Shown here one piece after another: positions 1 to 9,162 of a DNA stretch of 64,000 nucleotides. The stretch spans positions 1 through 64,000 of the forward strand of contig CBDBHT010000006.1 of assembly GCA_965205965.1 (NCBI GenBank). Reading direction: 5' to 3'. Position 1 is the stretch's first letter, and each line of letters starts with the position of its first letter. Both the position numbers and the translations under genes were made by a program. Below the pieces are notes generated by a model, which saw only the letters and a program-made list of their open reading frames with translations, was not told the origin of the DNA and searched no databases. The DNA is from Bin55 sp965205965 (GTDB lineage Bacteria; Pseudomonadota; Gammaproteobacteria; Pseudomonadales; Azotimanducaceae).

Positions 1-1026
1 CAATCTTGGGATGGAGAGAAATTTCATCAACGAAGTTTATTAAAAGCGACGCCACGTGTTTTCCGTCAAGCAGCTGAACTTCTTAAACAACAATGGGATG
101 CAATCGAGCATGCGTTCAAGCGCGAGAATCTCGCGACGATGATGCAACGTTTCAACGTGTTGTTGTTCGGTGCACCCGTGAAGGTGAACGATGCTTGCAG
201 GGCGGCGCAACTATTCCCTGTCTTGGCAATGGACGCTTATCAAGAGGCCCGATTCAATCAGTTGTCCGGTCCCCTCGGGCGACTGTTTCAGCGAATTGTA
301 GAATCTGAACGAGAATGTGCTGCCGCGAATGTCGGAGGCACCGGCCATTTCGCCAGTGAGGGGTCTCCCGTTAGAAAGCAATTGACCCTTGAATTCGTCG
401 TGCTAGACCGAATGTTCGACGAATTGCTTACAATTTATGAATCAGGCGGACATGATACATGGGCAGCGGATTCAGACAAAGGCAAAAAGCGAGACAAATG
501 TGATCTCGTATTCTGTGCTAGCAATTCAGCAAAAGCAATATACGTATTCGATCTTCATTTGTTAGATCGTATTACGCTGGAAGGTAGTCTTGTCGCATCC
601 CGACCGCATGTAACTAACAACAGCAAAACTGATGCTTCCCCTATGTGTCGGAGCGATCCAGACTTGCGCATGTCGAAAATGACCAACTTTGAGGATCATG
701 CGCTTAAGGAGTACGTGAGAAGATTCGTATGCGAACCGCCACAGTGTCGAGGTACAAATGAGATACTAGGGGTGCTGAAGCCGGTTGTATTAGCATTTCG
801 AAGAAACTTGATCGACAAGCGGCTATTTGAAGAGGCATTGGAGGCATCTAACTTGGATATAGAGAGGAAGATTGCTGTACGCTTAGCTTTGACGTTACAG
901 GATAAACCAAAGGACATTTGGAATTTGATGCGTCGCGGCATGCTGGCACTTAGTTCGACTGTATCGGAAAGTAATCAAGTAAGTATTCGATATCGCGCGT
1001 TGCACGCTGATCACGCAAGCGTGTAA
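1..1026 (+). CDS. 3' part of an unrecognised protein gene (5' end outside the window)
   Basis: The reading frame is open from the first base of the window, 46 codons before the first ATG at 139, so the true start lies upstream. It ends in TAA at 1024-1026. The product is soluble, with no membrane segment or signal peptide, and rich in Arg, Leu and Glu. I recognise no domain. In many gammaproteobacteria the atp operon follows rsmG, parA and parB, but this protein shows no ParB or RsmG motif that I can see. It could be lineage-specific or a diverged version of a known family. The reading frame is well supported by its length; the function is unknown. Confidence 0.6.
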   Translation, partial: QSWDGEKFHQRSLLKATPRVFRQAAELLKQQWDAIEHAFKRENLATMMQRFNVLLFGAPVKVNDACRAAQLFPVLAMDAYQEARFNQLSGPLGRLFQRIVESERECAAANVGGTGHFASEGSPVRKQLTLEFVVLDRMFDELLTIYESGGHDTWAADSDKGKKRDKCDLVFCASNSAKAIYVFDLHLLDRITLEGSLVASRPHVTNNSKTDASPMCRSDPDLRMSKMTNFEDHALKEYVRRFVCEPPQCRGTNEILGVLKPVVLAFRRNLIDKRLFEEALEASNLDIERKIAVRLALTLQDKPKDIWNLMRRGMLALSSTVSESNQVSIRYRALHADHASV

Positions 1027-1055
1027 AGTGTGCCATTGGAACGCTGGAGTATAAA

Positions 1056-1084
1056 TTTGCGCGCCAAATCTGCGTGCATATAAT
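1056..1084 (+). promoter_or_regulatory. possible promoter of the atp operon
   Basis: A perfect -10 hexamer TATAAT lies at 1079-1084. A weak -35-like TTGCGC lies 16 bases upstream. The gap between the preceding gene and atpI is the only sizeable gap before the operon. Directly after the -10 box, an imperfect GC-rich inverted repeat at about 1083-1110 could fold in the leader or end the upstream transcript. The -35 match is poor, so the assignment is tentative. Confidence 0.35.
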
Positions 1085-1187
1085 GTGCGCCGCACGGCGG
1101 CGTGCGCATTGTATCATCCACGCGTTTCGTGAAGTTGAGCAGCGGCCGGAACGACGTCATATTTTTTGATGGGGTAACCTTTCGATC

Positions 1188-1547
1188 GTGCGGACCATCG
1201 AAGTGCGCGAACCTTTACGGGTGGTTGCCATTCAGGCAATAGCGGGATTGGTGGTGACTCTAGCGTTTACCTTCGTTTCCGTAGAACAAGGGTTTGCCGC
1301 GCTTCTTGGAGGATGTGCAATCATACTTCCTAGCCTATGGTTGGCGTGGACTATAGAACGCGTCGATAAACAGTCGGTAGTTCTCTTATTGAGCATGACG
1401 CGATTTGTGCTGTTTTTGATTGCTTTCGGTTTGGTGCTTTTTGCTTTTGACCCTAAACTCTTTGGATTCTTTTGTGCGGCGGCGGTCACGTTTTTGATTG
1501 AGCGAATCGCCCCGATAGCGATTACCGTCATGGGGGACATGAAGTAG
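1188..1547 (+). CDS. atpI: ATP synthase subunit I (AtpI)
   Basis: This is a 119-residue membrane protein with four hydrophobic segments at about residues 12-31, 35-54, 64-86 and 88-110. It sits first in the atp operon, which is the usual place of atpI. AtpI-family proteins help assemble or stabilise the c-ring and are not essential for catalysis. The start is GTG at 1188. The next gene, atpB, follows after 59 bases. AtpI proteins are poorly conserved, so the call rests on size, topology and position. Confidence 0.85.
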   Translation: MRTIEVREPLRVVAIQAIAGLVVTLAFTFVSVEQGFAALLGGCAIILPSLWLAWTIERVDKQSVVLLLSMTRFVLFLIAFGLVLFAFDPKLFGFFCAAAVTFLIERIAPIAITVMGDMK

Positions 1548-1606
1548 CGCACAACTCATTAGGTAACGTTGGCGGAGCGAGTGATTAATTACAAGTAATA
1601 AAGCAT

Positions 1607-2461
1607 ATGGCAGCATCGGAAAACCCAACACCTGCGGAATATATCCAGCATCATCTGACGAATTTGACTTTCGGCCGCCATCCGGACGGTACTTGGGGGT
1701 TTGCACACGACGCGAACGAAGCCGCGGCGATGGGGTTTTATAGCATTCACGTGGATTCCATGGCGTGGGCTATCGGGCTTGGACTGATCTTCTGCGTGTT
1801 ATTTCGATTCACAGCGAAGCGCGCAACGGCGGGCGTCCCAGGTGCACTGCAAAACGCGATTGAGTCAATAGTTGACTACGTTGAGGATGTCGTAAGCGGG
1901 ATATTCACTCATAAAAACATATGGATTGCACCGATGGCCCTGACTGTATTCGTTTGGGTCTTTCTTATGAACCTTATGGATTTGGTTCCAATCGACTGGA
2001 TTCCCAAACTTGCTGAGCTATGTGGCGTAAGTCATATGAAGATCGTGCCGACCACGGATGTAAATGTGACCATGGGAATGTCGCTAACGGTATTCGCAAT
2101 GATTATCTATTACAGCATTAAGCGAAAAGGTGTCGGAGGCTTTCTAGGCGAGCTCGCATTTCATCCGTTCCCGAAGCTGCTTGCGCCTGTAAATTTGTTA
2201 CTAGAGAGCGTTACGTTGCTTGCAAAGCCGCTTTCCTTGGGACTTCGATTATTCGGCAATCTGTATGCCGGAGAAATGATTTTCATGCTCATTGCGATTC
2301 TGTTTAGTGGGATAGGTATCCTTTGGGCACTAGTTGGTGGAGTGCTGCAATGGGCTTGGGCAGTATTCCATGTACTAGTCATCACACTACAAGCCTTCAT
2401 CTTCGCCGTGCTGACTGTGGTATACCTTGCGCAGGCGCACGATACGGAGGAAGACTACTAA
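1607..2461 (+). CDS. atpB: F1Fo-ATP synthase subunit a
   Basis: Subunit a of the membrane Fo sector provides the two half-channels through which protons reach the c-ring. The 284-residue product has several membrane helices. It carries the conserved segment ending LSLGLRLFGNLYAGEM at about residues 207-222, which contains the essential arginine that faces the c-ring carboxylate. The C-terminal helix region with QAFIFAVLTVVYL is also typical. Length and sequence match the proteobacterial form. It is the second gene of the operon, 20 bases before atpE. Confidence 0.97.
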   Translation: MAASENPTPAEYIQHHLTNLTFGRHPDGTWGFAHDANEAAAMGFYSIHVDSMAWAIGLGLIFCVLFRFTAKRATAGVPGALQNAIESIVDYVEDVVSGIFTHKNIWIAPMALTVFVWVFLMNLMDLVPIDWIPKLAELCGVSHMKIVPTTDVNVTMGMSLTVFAMIIYYSIKRKGVGGFLGELAFHPFPKLLAPVNLLLESVTLLAKPLSLGLRLFGNLYAGEMIFMLIAILFSGIGILWALVGGVLQWAWAVFHVLVITLQAFIFAVLTVVYLAQAHDTEEDY

Positions 2462-2481
2462 AAATCATCAAAGGAGAACAT

Positions 2482-2712
2482 ATGGATCTTTCAGTTCTTA
2501 CATTCGTCGCAGGCGGCTTAATGCTCGGTCTTGCGGCAGTTGGGGCGGCAATCGGTGTGGGGACGCTCGGTGGCAAATATTTGGAGGGCATTGCTCGCCA
2601 GCCGGAAAATCGTCCGATGCTTTTGACGCAGCTCTTTATCGTTATTGGCGTCGTAGACGCGGTGCCGATGATTGCAGCCGCAATCGGGCTATACGTAATA
2701 TTCGCGGTATGA
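2482..2712 (+). CDS. atpE: F1Fo-ATP synthase subunit c
   Basis: This 76-residue proteolipid forms the rotating c-ring. It has two hydrophobic helices joined by a polar loop with the RQPEN motif (about residues 41-45). The second helix carries Asp in VVDAVPMI, the proton-binding carboxylate; Asp rather than Glu matches the gammaproteobacterial form and suggests proton coupling. An open frame extends upstream to 2323 inside atpB. The start at 2482 is chosen because a strong AAGGAG lies at 2471-2476 and the protein then has the family length. Confidence 0.97.
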   Translation: MDLSVLTFVAGGLMLGLAAVGAAIGVGTLGGKYLEGIARQPENRPMLLTQLFIVIGVVDAVPMIAAAIGLYVIFAV

Positions 2713-2737
2713 TCCCCAAGTCGAAGGGGGTATCTTC

Positions 2738-3208
2738 ATGAATATCGGCCTTACCCTAGTTGGTCAATCGATCACTTTTCTGATATTCGTATGGTTTGTG
2801 ACGAAGTTCGTATGGCCGCTGATCATAAGGGCGATGCGGGAACGCCAGAAGACGATTGCCGAGGGATTAGAAAACGCAGAAAAGGCACTGCGCGATCTTG
2901 ATCAAGCGCAAGAACGAGCCGCGGAAACGCTCCGAGAGGCACAGACGCAAGCGCAAGAAATCGTTGCACGGGCGCGTTCTCAAGCGAAGTCGATGATCGC
3001 TGACGCCCGAAACGAAGCCCAGTACGAAAGCGATCGGATCAAAGAAGCAGCGCAAGCGGATATCGGGCAAGAAATGCATCGCGCGCGGGAAGTATTACGC
3101 GGCGAAGTTGCAACACTTGCAATGACGGGAGCGGAGCGAATTCTGGAGTCTAGCGTTGACCGGCGGAAACATTCCGCGATGCTTGACCGGCTAGCTGCGG
3201 AACTCTAA
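2738..3208 (+). CDS. atpF: F1Fo-ATP synthase subunit b
   Basis: Subunit b is the peripheral stalk that holds F1 against Fo. The 156-residue product has one N-terminal membrane helix (about residues 5-27). A long charged, Ala-, Glu- and Gln-rich helical region follows, with the heptad pattern of the b-dimer coiled coil. The length equals the E. coli protein. The start ATG at 2738 is preceded by AAGGGGG. The next gene, atpH, starts 3 bases after its stop, which indicates translational coupling. Confidence 0.96.
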   Translation: MNIGLTLVGQSITFLIFVWFVTKFVWPLIIRAMRERQKTIAEGLENAEKALRDLDQAQERAAETLREAQTQAQEIVARARSQAKSMIADARNEAQYESDRIKEAAQADIGQEMHRAREVLRGEVATLAMTGAERILESSVDRRKHSAMLDRLAAEL

Positions 3209-3211
3209 TTA

Positions 3212-3751
3212 ATGGCGGAATTAGCAACTCTGGCACGACCGTACGCGAACGCAGTTTTTGCTCTCGCACAGGACGGAGACCGTCTTGACCAATGGTCTCG
3301 TTCACTTCGGTTGCTCGCTGAGGCGTCCGCGAATGCCGAGGTGGGCGCGTTTATCAAATCTCCGAGCGTCTCGGTGGCAACGAAGGCACACAAGCTCTAC
3401 GCCATGTTCCGAGATGAGCTGGGTGAAGATAGGCGTCGTTTTCTTTTAGTACTGGCGGAGAATCATCGACTGTCCCTGCTGCCGGAAATTGCAATTGCAT
3501 TTGAGGAACGCAGGGCCGAAGAAAGCCAGTCGCTGGACGTGGCCGTTACCACCGCCGTGGAAACTACAGATGCGGAGCGATCTTCGTTCCAATCTGCACT
3601 TGAGCGGCGGTTTGGGAAATCAGTCAAGATGACGACGGATATCGACGAGTCGTTGATCGCAGGTGTGCTCATTCGTGCAGGGGACACGGTCATTGACGCG
3701 TCCGTGCGGGGGAAACTTGAAAAAATGCGGGACGCGCTCTTGCGTTCCTAA
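3212..3751 (+). CDS. atpH: F1Fo-ATP synthase subunit delta
   Basis: The delta subunit links the top of the F1 head to the b stalk. The 179-residue product opens with the family signature ATLARPYANAVFALA (about residues 4-18). Near the C-terminus it has the conserved stretch LIAGVLIRAGDTVIDASVRGKL. Size and operon position between atpF and atpA match the family. Nothing is unusual here. Confidence 0.96.
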   Translation: MAELATLARPYANAVFALAQDGDRLDQWSRSLRLLAEASANAEVGAFIKSPSVSVATKAHKLYAMFRDELGEDRRRFLLVLAENHRLSLLPEIAIAFEERRAEESQSLDVAVTTAVETTDAERSSFQSALERRFGKSVKMTTDIDESLIAGVLIRAGDTVIDASVRGKLEKMRDALLRS

Positions 3752-3768
3752 TTTGTACGGATAACTAC

Positions 3769-5322
3769 ATGGAACAACTGAACCCTTCAGAGATTACCGA
3801 CATCATTCGAAGCCGAATATCCAATTTGGATATCTCGTCACAACCACAGAACGAAGGAACGATCGTCTCGGTTGCGGATGGAATTGTACGCGTTCACGGT
3901 CTAGCGGAAGCACAGTATGGAGAAATGGTCGAATTTCCCGACGGCGTGTATGGGCTGGCGATGAACCTTGAGCGCGATTCGGTAGGGGTTGTGGTGCTTG
4001 GTGAATACAAGGGACTCTCGGAAGGAATGTCGGCGCGTTGCACGAGACGCATCGCGGAGGTTCCGGTCGGCCCAGAGATGCTTGGGCGAGTCGTAAATTC
4101 ACTAGGCGAGCCGATTGATGGAAAAGGGCCACTAAACGCGGCTGTCACGTCGCCAGTTGAGAAAGTCGCGCCGGGTGTAATTGCTCGCCAGTCCGTGAAC
4201 CAGCCCGTACAGATGGGCATCAAGTGCATTGATGCCATGATTCCAATCGGCCGAGGACAGCGAGAACTGATCATCGGCGACCGGCAGATCGGCAAGACGG
4301 CCATTGCGGTTGATGCAGTCATCAATCAAAAGGGTTCAGGCATCAAGTGCATATACGTGGCGATCGGGCAGAAGATGTCGACGATTGCCAACATAGCTCG
4401 CGTATTTGAAGAGCGGGGGGCTATGGATTACACGGTTGTAGTTGCCGCGAGTGCCGCCGATCCGGCGCCTATGCAGTACATCGCACCATATGCGGGATGT
4501 GCAATGGGCGAGTATTTCCGTGATCGCGGCGAAGATGCGCTGATTATTTACGACGATCTGACCAAACAGGCATGGGCGTACCGGCAAATCTCGCTGCTGC
4601 TGAGAAGACCGCCCGGTCGAGAGGCGTATCCCGGTGATATTTTCTATCTGCATTCTCGTTTGTTGGAACGTGCCGCCCGAGTAAACGCTGAATACGTTGA
4701 AAAGATCACTAATGGCGAGGTTAAGGGAAAGACCGGGTCTCTGACGGCGTTGCCGATTATTGAGACACAGGCGGGTGACGTATCTGCGTTTGTGCCGACG
4801 AATGTAATTTCTATTACGGACGGACAAATCTATCTTGAGACCGATCGCTTCAACTCAGGTATTCGTCCAGCGATGAGTCCGGGGATTTCCGTTTCGCGGG
4901 TAGGTGGAGCAGCGCAAGTACCGTTCATGAAGAAGATCTCGGGAGGAATCAAGCTCGCGCTAGCGCAATACCGAGAATTGGCGGCGTTTTCTCAATTCGC
5001 GTCCGATCTTGATGAATCAACCCGGCGACAATTAGAACACGGTCAGCGCGTGGAGGAGCTGATGAAACAACCCCAATTTTCGCCGATGACCGTGGCGGAA
5101 ATGGGAGTCGTGCTTTACGCGGCCAACAACGGATATCTGGAGACCGTGCCCGTCAAGCGCGTACTTGACTTCGAGCGTGACCTGCTTTCGTTCATGAACT
5201 CGGAGCACGGGGAGTGGATGGAAGAAATTACGCGAAGCGGCGACTACACGGATGAAATTGAACAACAAATGCGCGTCGCCTTAGCTACGTTTGCAGCAAC
5301 GCATTCGTACGAGGCAGCGTAA
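3769..5322 (+). CDS. atpA: F1Fo-ATP synthase subunit alpha
   Basis: The alpha subunits form the catalytic hexamer with beta and carry the non-catalytic nucleotide sites. The product has 517 residues. The P-loop reads GDRQIGKT (about residues 170-177); the usual fifth residue is Thr, here Ile, a mild variation. The motif PAMSPGISVSRVGGAAQ (about 365-381) is the ATP synthase alpha/beta signature and includes the conserved arginine finger region. Its stop overlaps the atpG start by one base (5322), a typical coupled junction. Confidence 0.98.
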   Translation: MEQLNPSEITDIIRSRISNLDISSQPQNEGTIVSVADGIVRVHGLAEAQYGEMVEFPDGVYGLAMNLERDSVGVVVLGEYKGLSEGMSARCTRRIAEVPVGPEMLGRVVNSLGEPIDGKGPLNAAVTSPVEKVAPGVIARQSVNQPVQMGIKCIDAMIPIGRGQRELIIGDRQIGKTAIAVDAVINQKGSGIKCIYVAIGQKMSTIANIARVFEERGAMDYTVVVAASAADPAPMQYIAPYAGCAMGEYFRDRGEDALIIYDDLTKQAWAYRQISLLLRRPPGREAYPGDIFYLHSRLLERAARVNAEYVEKITNGEVKGKTGSLTALPIIETQAGDVSAFVPTNVISITDGQIYLETDRFNSGIRPAMSPGISVSRVGGAAQVPFMKKISGGIKLALAQYRELAAFSQFASDLDESTRRQLEHGQRVEELMKQPQFSPMTVAEMGVVLYAANNGYLETVPVKRVLDFERDLLSFMNSEHGEWMEEITRSGDYTDEIEQQMRVALATFAATHSYEAA

Positions 5323-6185
5323 TGGCCGTAGGACGTGAGATAAAGAAAAAAATCGGCAGTGTGCAAAACACCCAGAAGGTCACAAGTGCCATGCAAATGG
5401 TGGCGGCCAGCAAGATGCGTCGCACACAAGAGAAAATGAATGAAGCGCGGCCATATGCAATCCGAATCCGAAACGTGATTGAACATCTTGCCGGTGCTAG
5501 TGCCGAGTACACCCATAATTTCATGATCACGCGAGAAGTACGACGCATTGGTTATATCGTTGTATCGACCGACAAGGGTCAGTGTGGGGGACTGAACGCT
5601 AATTTATTTCGGGCATTGCTTAAGGAGTTACAAGAGTGGGCCGGGCGGGGTATAGAAAACGACTTGGCACTAATCGGTGCAAAGGCGGCGGCGTTTTTTC
5701 GTGCAGTTGGAGGGAATGTCGTTGCCACAATTAGTGGAGTGGGGGGATCTCCAGAAGTCGAAGGCCTGATTGGTGGCATAAAAATCATGCTCGATAGTTT
5801 CGAACAGGGCCGTATTGATCGACTTGACATGATTTCCAATGAGTTTATCTCCAGCATGAGACAGCGTCCAGTCGCTCGGCAATTGTTACCCCTTAAGCCG
5901 GAGGAGCCGCGAGCTGAGGCGCATCCGTTATGGGACTATATTTACGAACCGGATGCCCACGAACTGATTGATGGCTTAATTAAGCGGTATATCAACTCGC
6001 AAGTTTATAGAGCGGTTATTGAAAACGTCGCATGCGAGCAATCTGCACGGATGATCGCAATGAAAAACGCAACCGATGCGGCAGAAGATCTTATCGATGA
6101 GCTCTCGTTGATCTACAACAATGCTCGACAAGCGGCCATTACCCAGGAAATTGCAGAAATTGTAGGCGGAGCTGCCGCGCTTTAG
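5322..6185 (+). CDS. atpG: F1Fo-ATP synthase subunit gamma
   Basis: Gamma is the rotating central shaft that drives catalysis in the alpha/beta ring. The 287-residue product begins with the conserved helix containing GSVQNTQKVTSAMQMVAASK. It ends with the second shaft helix containing MKNATDAAEDLIDELSLIYN (family pattern M-x-A-T-x-N/D-A). The start codon shares a base with the atpA stop. The length matches the E. coli subunit. Confidence 0.97.
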   Translation: MAVGREIKKKIGSVQNTQKVTSAMQMVAASKMRRTQEKMNEARPYAIRIRNVIEHLAGASAEYTHNFMITREVRRIGYIVVSTDKGQCGGLNANLFRALLKELQEWAGRGIENDLALIGAKAAAFFRAVGGNVVATISGVGGSPEVEGLIGGIKIMLDSFEQGRIDRLDMISNEFISSMRQRPVARQLLPLKPEEPRAEAHPLWDYIYEPDAHELIDGLIKRYINSQVYRAVIENVACEQSARMIAMKNATDAAEDLIDELSLIYNNARQAAITQEIAEIVGGAAAL

Positions 6186-6203
6186 TAGGAATAGAGGAGC
6201 AAT

Positions 6204-7589
6204 ATGAACCCCGGAAAAATCGTTCAGGTTATCGGTGCCGTCATTGACGTGGAGTTCGACCGTGATGATGTGCCGCATATTTACGACGCGTTGAAGGTAA
6301 CGGACACAGGGCTCACTTTAGAAGTGCAGCAACAGTTAGGTGACGGTGTCGTTCGGTCGATTGCGCTTGGGTCTTCTGAAGGGCTGTCGCGCGGGTTAGC
6401 AGTGACCAATACTGGACAGCCAATCACCATTCCCGTTGGGGAAGAAACGCTTGGACGAATCATGGATGTGCTAGGTAACCCTATTGATGAATCTGGGGCG
6501 ATTAATGCTAAAGAAATCAAACCGATTCATCGTAAACCCCCAACATATGAAGACCAGAAGGGCGGTAACGAGCTGCTTGAAACCGGTATCAAAGTCATTG
6601 ACTTGATGTGTCCATTCGCTAGAGGTGGAAAAGTAGGTCTCTTCGGCGGTGCTGGCGTGGGCAAGACTGTGACTATGCTGGAACTTATTCGAAATATTGC
6701 GATAGAGCATTCGGGATTGTCCGTCTTTGCTGGAGTAGGAGAACGTACTCGGGAAGGCAATGACTTTTATTACGAGATGAAGGATGCAGGAGTGCTCGAC
6801 AAGATTTCACTCGTATTCGGCCAGATGAATGAGCCGCCCGGCAACCGGTTACGTGTTGCCCTATCAGGACTCACGTTAGCAGAACAATTCCGAGACGAGG
6901 GGCGCGATGTTTTGCTGTTCATTGACAATATTTATCGCTATACGCTTGCGGGTGTGGAGGTATCGGCATTGTTGGGTCGCATGCCGTCCGCTGTCGGCTA
7001 CCAACCGAACTTAGCTGAAGATATGGGGATTCTTCAGGAACGGATTACTACCACTAAGACGGGATCCATTACGTCCGTTCAGGCTATTTATGTACCTGCT
7101 GACGACTTGACTGATCCATCTCCGGCCACGACATTCGCTCATTTGGATTCGACGGTTACGCTTAGCCGGGCGATCACGGACTTGGGGATTTATCCGGCCG
7201 TTGACCCTCTCGACTCCACTTCGCGGCAGCTGGATGCAAATATTGTTGGAGAAGATCACTACTTCGTGGCACGGAAAGCTCAAGAAGTGTTGCAACGTTA
7301 TCAGGAACTGAAGGACATCATTGCTATCTTGGGCATGGACGAGTTGTCGGAAGAAGATAAAGCACTGGTTTATCGTGCACGCAAGATGCAGCAATTTTTC
7401 TCGCAGGCGATGTTCGTTGCCGAACAGTTCACGGGTCAATCTGGTCAGTACGTATCTCGAGAGGACACCGTCCGCAGTTTCAAGGCTATTCTGGACGGCG
7501 AAGCGGATGATCTCCCGGAACAGGCGTTTAACATGGTAGGAACTATTGAAGACGCTAGAGAGAAATCCAAGACACTAGCGGCGGCGTAA
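6204..7589 (+). CDS. atpD: F1Fo-ATP synthase subunit beta
   Basis: Beta holds the catalytic nucleotide site. The 461-residue product carries P-loop GGAGVGKT (about residues 148-155) and the GERTREGND motif with the catalytic glutamate. The DNIYRYTLAG Walker B region and the DELSEEDK loop (E. coli: DELSEEDK) are also present. The start ATG at 6204 has an AGAGGAG ribosome site at about 6192-6198. The stop codon is immediately followed by the atpC ATG. Confidence 0.98.
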   Translation: MNPGKIVQVIGAVIDVEFDRDDVPHIYDALKVTDTGLTLEVQQQLGDGVVRSIALGSSEGLSRGLAVTNTGQPITIPVGEETLGRIMDVLGNPIDESGAINAKEIKPIHRKPPTYEDQKGGNELLETGIKVIDLMCPFARGGKVGLFGGAGVGKTVTMLELIRNIAIEHSGLSVFAGVGERTREGNDFYYEMKDAGVLDKISLVFGQMNEPPGNRLRVALSGLTLAEQFRDEGRDVLLFIDNIYRYTLAGVEVSALLGRMPSAVGYQPNLAEDMGILQERITTTKTGSITSVQAIYVPADDLTDPSPATTFAHLDSTVTLSRAITDLGIYPAVDPLDSTSRQLDANIVGEDHYFVARKAQEVLQRYQELKDIIAILGMDELSEEDKALVYRARKMQQFFSQAMFVAEQFTGQSGQYVSREDTVRSFKAILDGEADDLPEQAFNMVGTIEDAREKSKTLAAA

Positions 7590-8015
7590 ATGACGGCTCT
7601 GTCAATGCAATGTGACATTGTGAGTGCCGAGAAAGAGATATTCTCGGGACGAATAGCGATGCTTGTAGTTAAAGGGACGCTAGGCGATTTAGGAATCCTG
7701 CCCGGCCATGCTCCGTTACTCACAGGTATAAAACCGGGGCCGGTTCGGCTCGTCTTCGAAGATGACGAGGAAGATATCTATTTTGCGAACGGCGGGTTTT
7801 TGGAAGTGCAGCCGGGAGTTGTGACGATTCTCGCGGACACCGTGATTCACGCACAAGACATTGATGAAGCGGCAGCTGAGGAAGCACAGATCCAAGCACG
7901 TCGTTCGATGGCCGATGTGGCTGCTGACTTAGACTATTCCCGGGCTACCGCAATGCTCGCTGATGCTGCAGGAAGGCAGAGAACGCTCGAAGAGCTGCGC
8001 AAACGCCGACGATAA
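7590..8015 (+). CDS. atpC: F1Fo-ATP synthase subunit epsilon
   Basis: Epsilon couples gamma to the c-ring and inhibits ATP hydrolysis. The 141-residue product shows the N-terminal beta-sandwich motif GDLGILPGHAPLLTGIKPG (about residues 31-49) and a C-terminal two-helix domain rich in Ala, Glu and Arg. It starts at the base after the atpD stop and is the last gene of the operon. In relatives glmU often comes next; here 15.5 kb of foreign DNA intervenes. Confidence 0.96.
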   Translation: MTALSMQCDIVSAEKEIFSGRIAMLVVKGTLGDLGILPGHAPLLTGIKPGPVRLVFEDDEEDIYFANGGFLEVQPGVVTILADTVIHAQDIDEAAAEEAQIQARRSMADVAADLDYSRATAMLADAAGRQRTLEELRKRRR

Positions 8016-8033
8016 TCTCAACGGGATTTGAGA
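8016..8033 (+). terminator. weak candidate terminator after atpC
   Basis: TCTCAA (8016-8021) and TTGAGA (8028-8033) can pair around a 6-base loop. A short T-rich run follows about 12 bases later. The stem is short and AT-rich and the T tract is displaced, so it may not work as an intrinsic terminator. Confidence 0.25.
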
Positions 8034-8114
8034 ACCAGCATTCTTATTTTTCAAGCTAGTGGCTGCGCTTGGTCGCGACTACGAATATCACGCCCGTTTA
8101 GGGCCGGTCTTCGT

Positions 8115-8132
8115 ATCAGCAGATCTGCTGAT
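8115..8132. repeat. perfect 18-bp palindrome
   Basis: ATCAGCAGATCTGCTGAT reads the same on both strands. It lies about 100 bases behind atpC at the junction with island DNA. It could be a dimeric-protein operator or part of an element end. No neighbouring gene indicates which. Confidence 0.5.
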
Positions 8133-8247
8133 TGAGATCTTAAACCTATCTGATGTGGGTCTTGTGGCATTTCGGTTTCGAAAATCGGGCGGATGATGGA
8201 TCAGTTCCGTGCCGGTTTCGTCGCCCGTCGACGACCTCCGGGCGGAT

Positions 8248-8358
8248 TCACCCTGCGTCAACCGTGGCACAGCCGCCGGCGATCAGCAAGTTCGCGAATC
8301 CTAACAGCAACGCGGTCCGCTGCGTGTTCTTCGCCAGATCCCAGTAGCGTACCTTGGC
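8248..8358 (-). pseudogene. C-terminal remnant of an IS5-family transposase
   Basis: On the minus strand the frame reads KVRYWDLAKNTQRTALLLGF followed by ANLLIAG and a stop after about 16 more codons. This matches the typical IS5 transposase tail, pattern KVRYRGLxKNxxxxxxLFALANL. No catalytic region is left nearby. It lies directly beside a 26-bp sequence shared with the leader of the IS1595 element at 21 kb, so two decayed elements abut here. Confidence 0.6.
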
Positions 8359-8367
8359 ATATCCGAA

Positions 8368-8393
8368 GGGAATTATGTAGCAAAATCCGCAAA
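8368..8393 (+). repeat. 26-bp repeat, copy 1 (shared with an IS1595 leader)
   Basis: This sequence starts GGGAATTATGTAGC and ends ATCCGCAAA. It is identical to the reverse complement of 21339-21364, which lies just upstream of the IS1595-type transposase start. Here an ATG follows at once (8392) but its frame closes after 14 codons. It is probably the relic of an IS1595-type terminus or leader. Confidence 0.55.
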
Positions 8394-9016
8394 TGAAACC
8401 TAAACAGTCAAAGGATAGGTGTTTCGTGTCCTCCTGAACAGTATTGGCACTACTTTTTGCGTAGCAGTTCATACCGACTATTTATCTCTTTCTTTGAAGG
8501 TTACTCGATTCTGACTACGTGGGCGGTCAGACACAGGCTTAGCAAGGATTTGGCGTAGAGCGTCGTGCAGTTCCGCTTCTGTGACAGGATCATGTTCTGT
8601 CGTAGAGGATTTGCGTTTATTCATTTACTTACTGTATAGAAAACTGATGCGTTCTTGACGCATCTCTGCACATGCATAGGGCGTGGATTATGTCGACCAT
8701 GTCGCGCAGTGGTCGCCCTTGAAATACGCATTAAGGAAGTAACAACCATTCGTACCGATGTCTTCTCTGATTGACTTCGCTCTCGAACTAGCACGCCTAT
8801 GCTACACAAACGAATTCCAACTTGAAGTGATTCTTGACGGAGAGTGTCCATGAAGTACCGGGACCTTGCCTCCAGAAATACTTGGACAAATTCGTCTACT
8901 GATTTGACTGGCGGTGGTGGGAATCAGAACTTCCGAAGCGTCTTCTGCAAGCCATGGTATGGCATTCACCAATTCCAGATACAATCGTAAAGCATAATAT
9001 ACACCTTATCTAGTTG
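8394..9016. other. gap without a recognisable gene
   Basis: All six frames are interrupted at short spacing and no frame shows a family motif. I see no tRNA or tandem repeat. The stretch is probably decayed island DNA between the IS remnants and the next gene. Confidence 0.5.
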
Positions 9017-9139
9017 ATGTATAGAATCATAGGTAAATTCACAAAATATCCGGGATATCCAAGCCAGAGGCTATACGTAGAGCCAAGAGATATCCGTTTT
9101 GAAAAACCGTTTGAAAGCGAAAAATTCCAGGCAACGTAA
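9017..9139 (+). CDS. small possible protein, 40 residues
   Basis: The frame runs from ATG at 9017 to TAA at 9137-9139 and encodes a basic, aromatic-rich peptide with PGYPS and RFEKPFE segments. No clear ribosome site precedes it. It lies 23 bases before the 149-residue gene at 9163. It may be a leader peptide, a small gene or the tail of a lost gene; I do not recognise it. Confidence 0.2.
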   Translation: MYRIIGKFTKYPGYPSQRLYVEPRDIRFEKPFESEKFQAT

Positions 9140-9162
9140 CGAACTAAGGAATAGGACGTCAT

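Noticed and set aside
2323..2481. Extended open frame upstream of atpE, overlapping atpB
   Set aside because: The sequence before 2482 is out-of-frame atpB. Only ATG 2482 has a strong ribosome site and gives the normal subunit c length.
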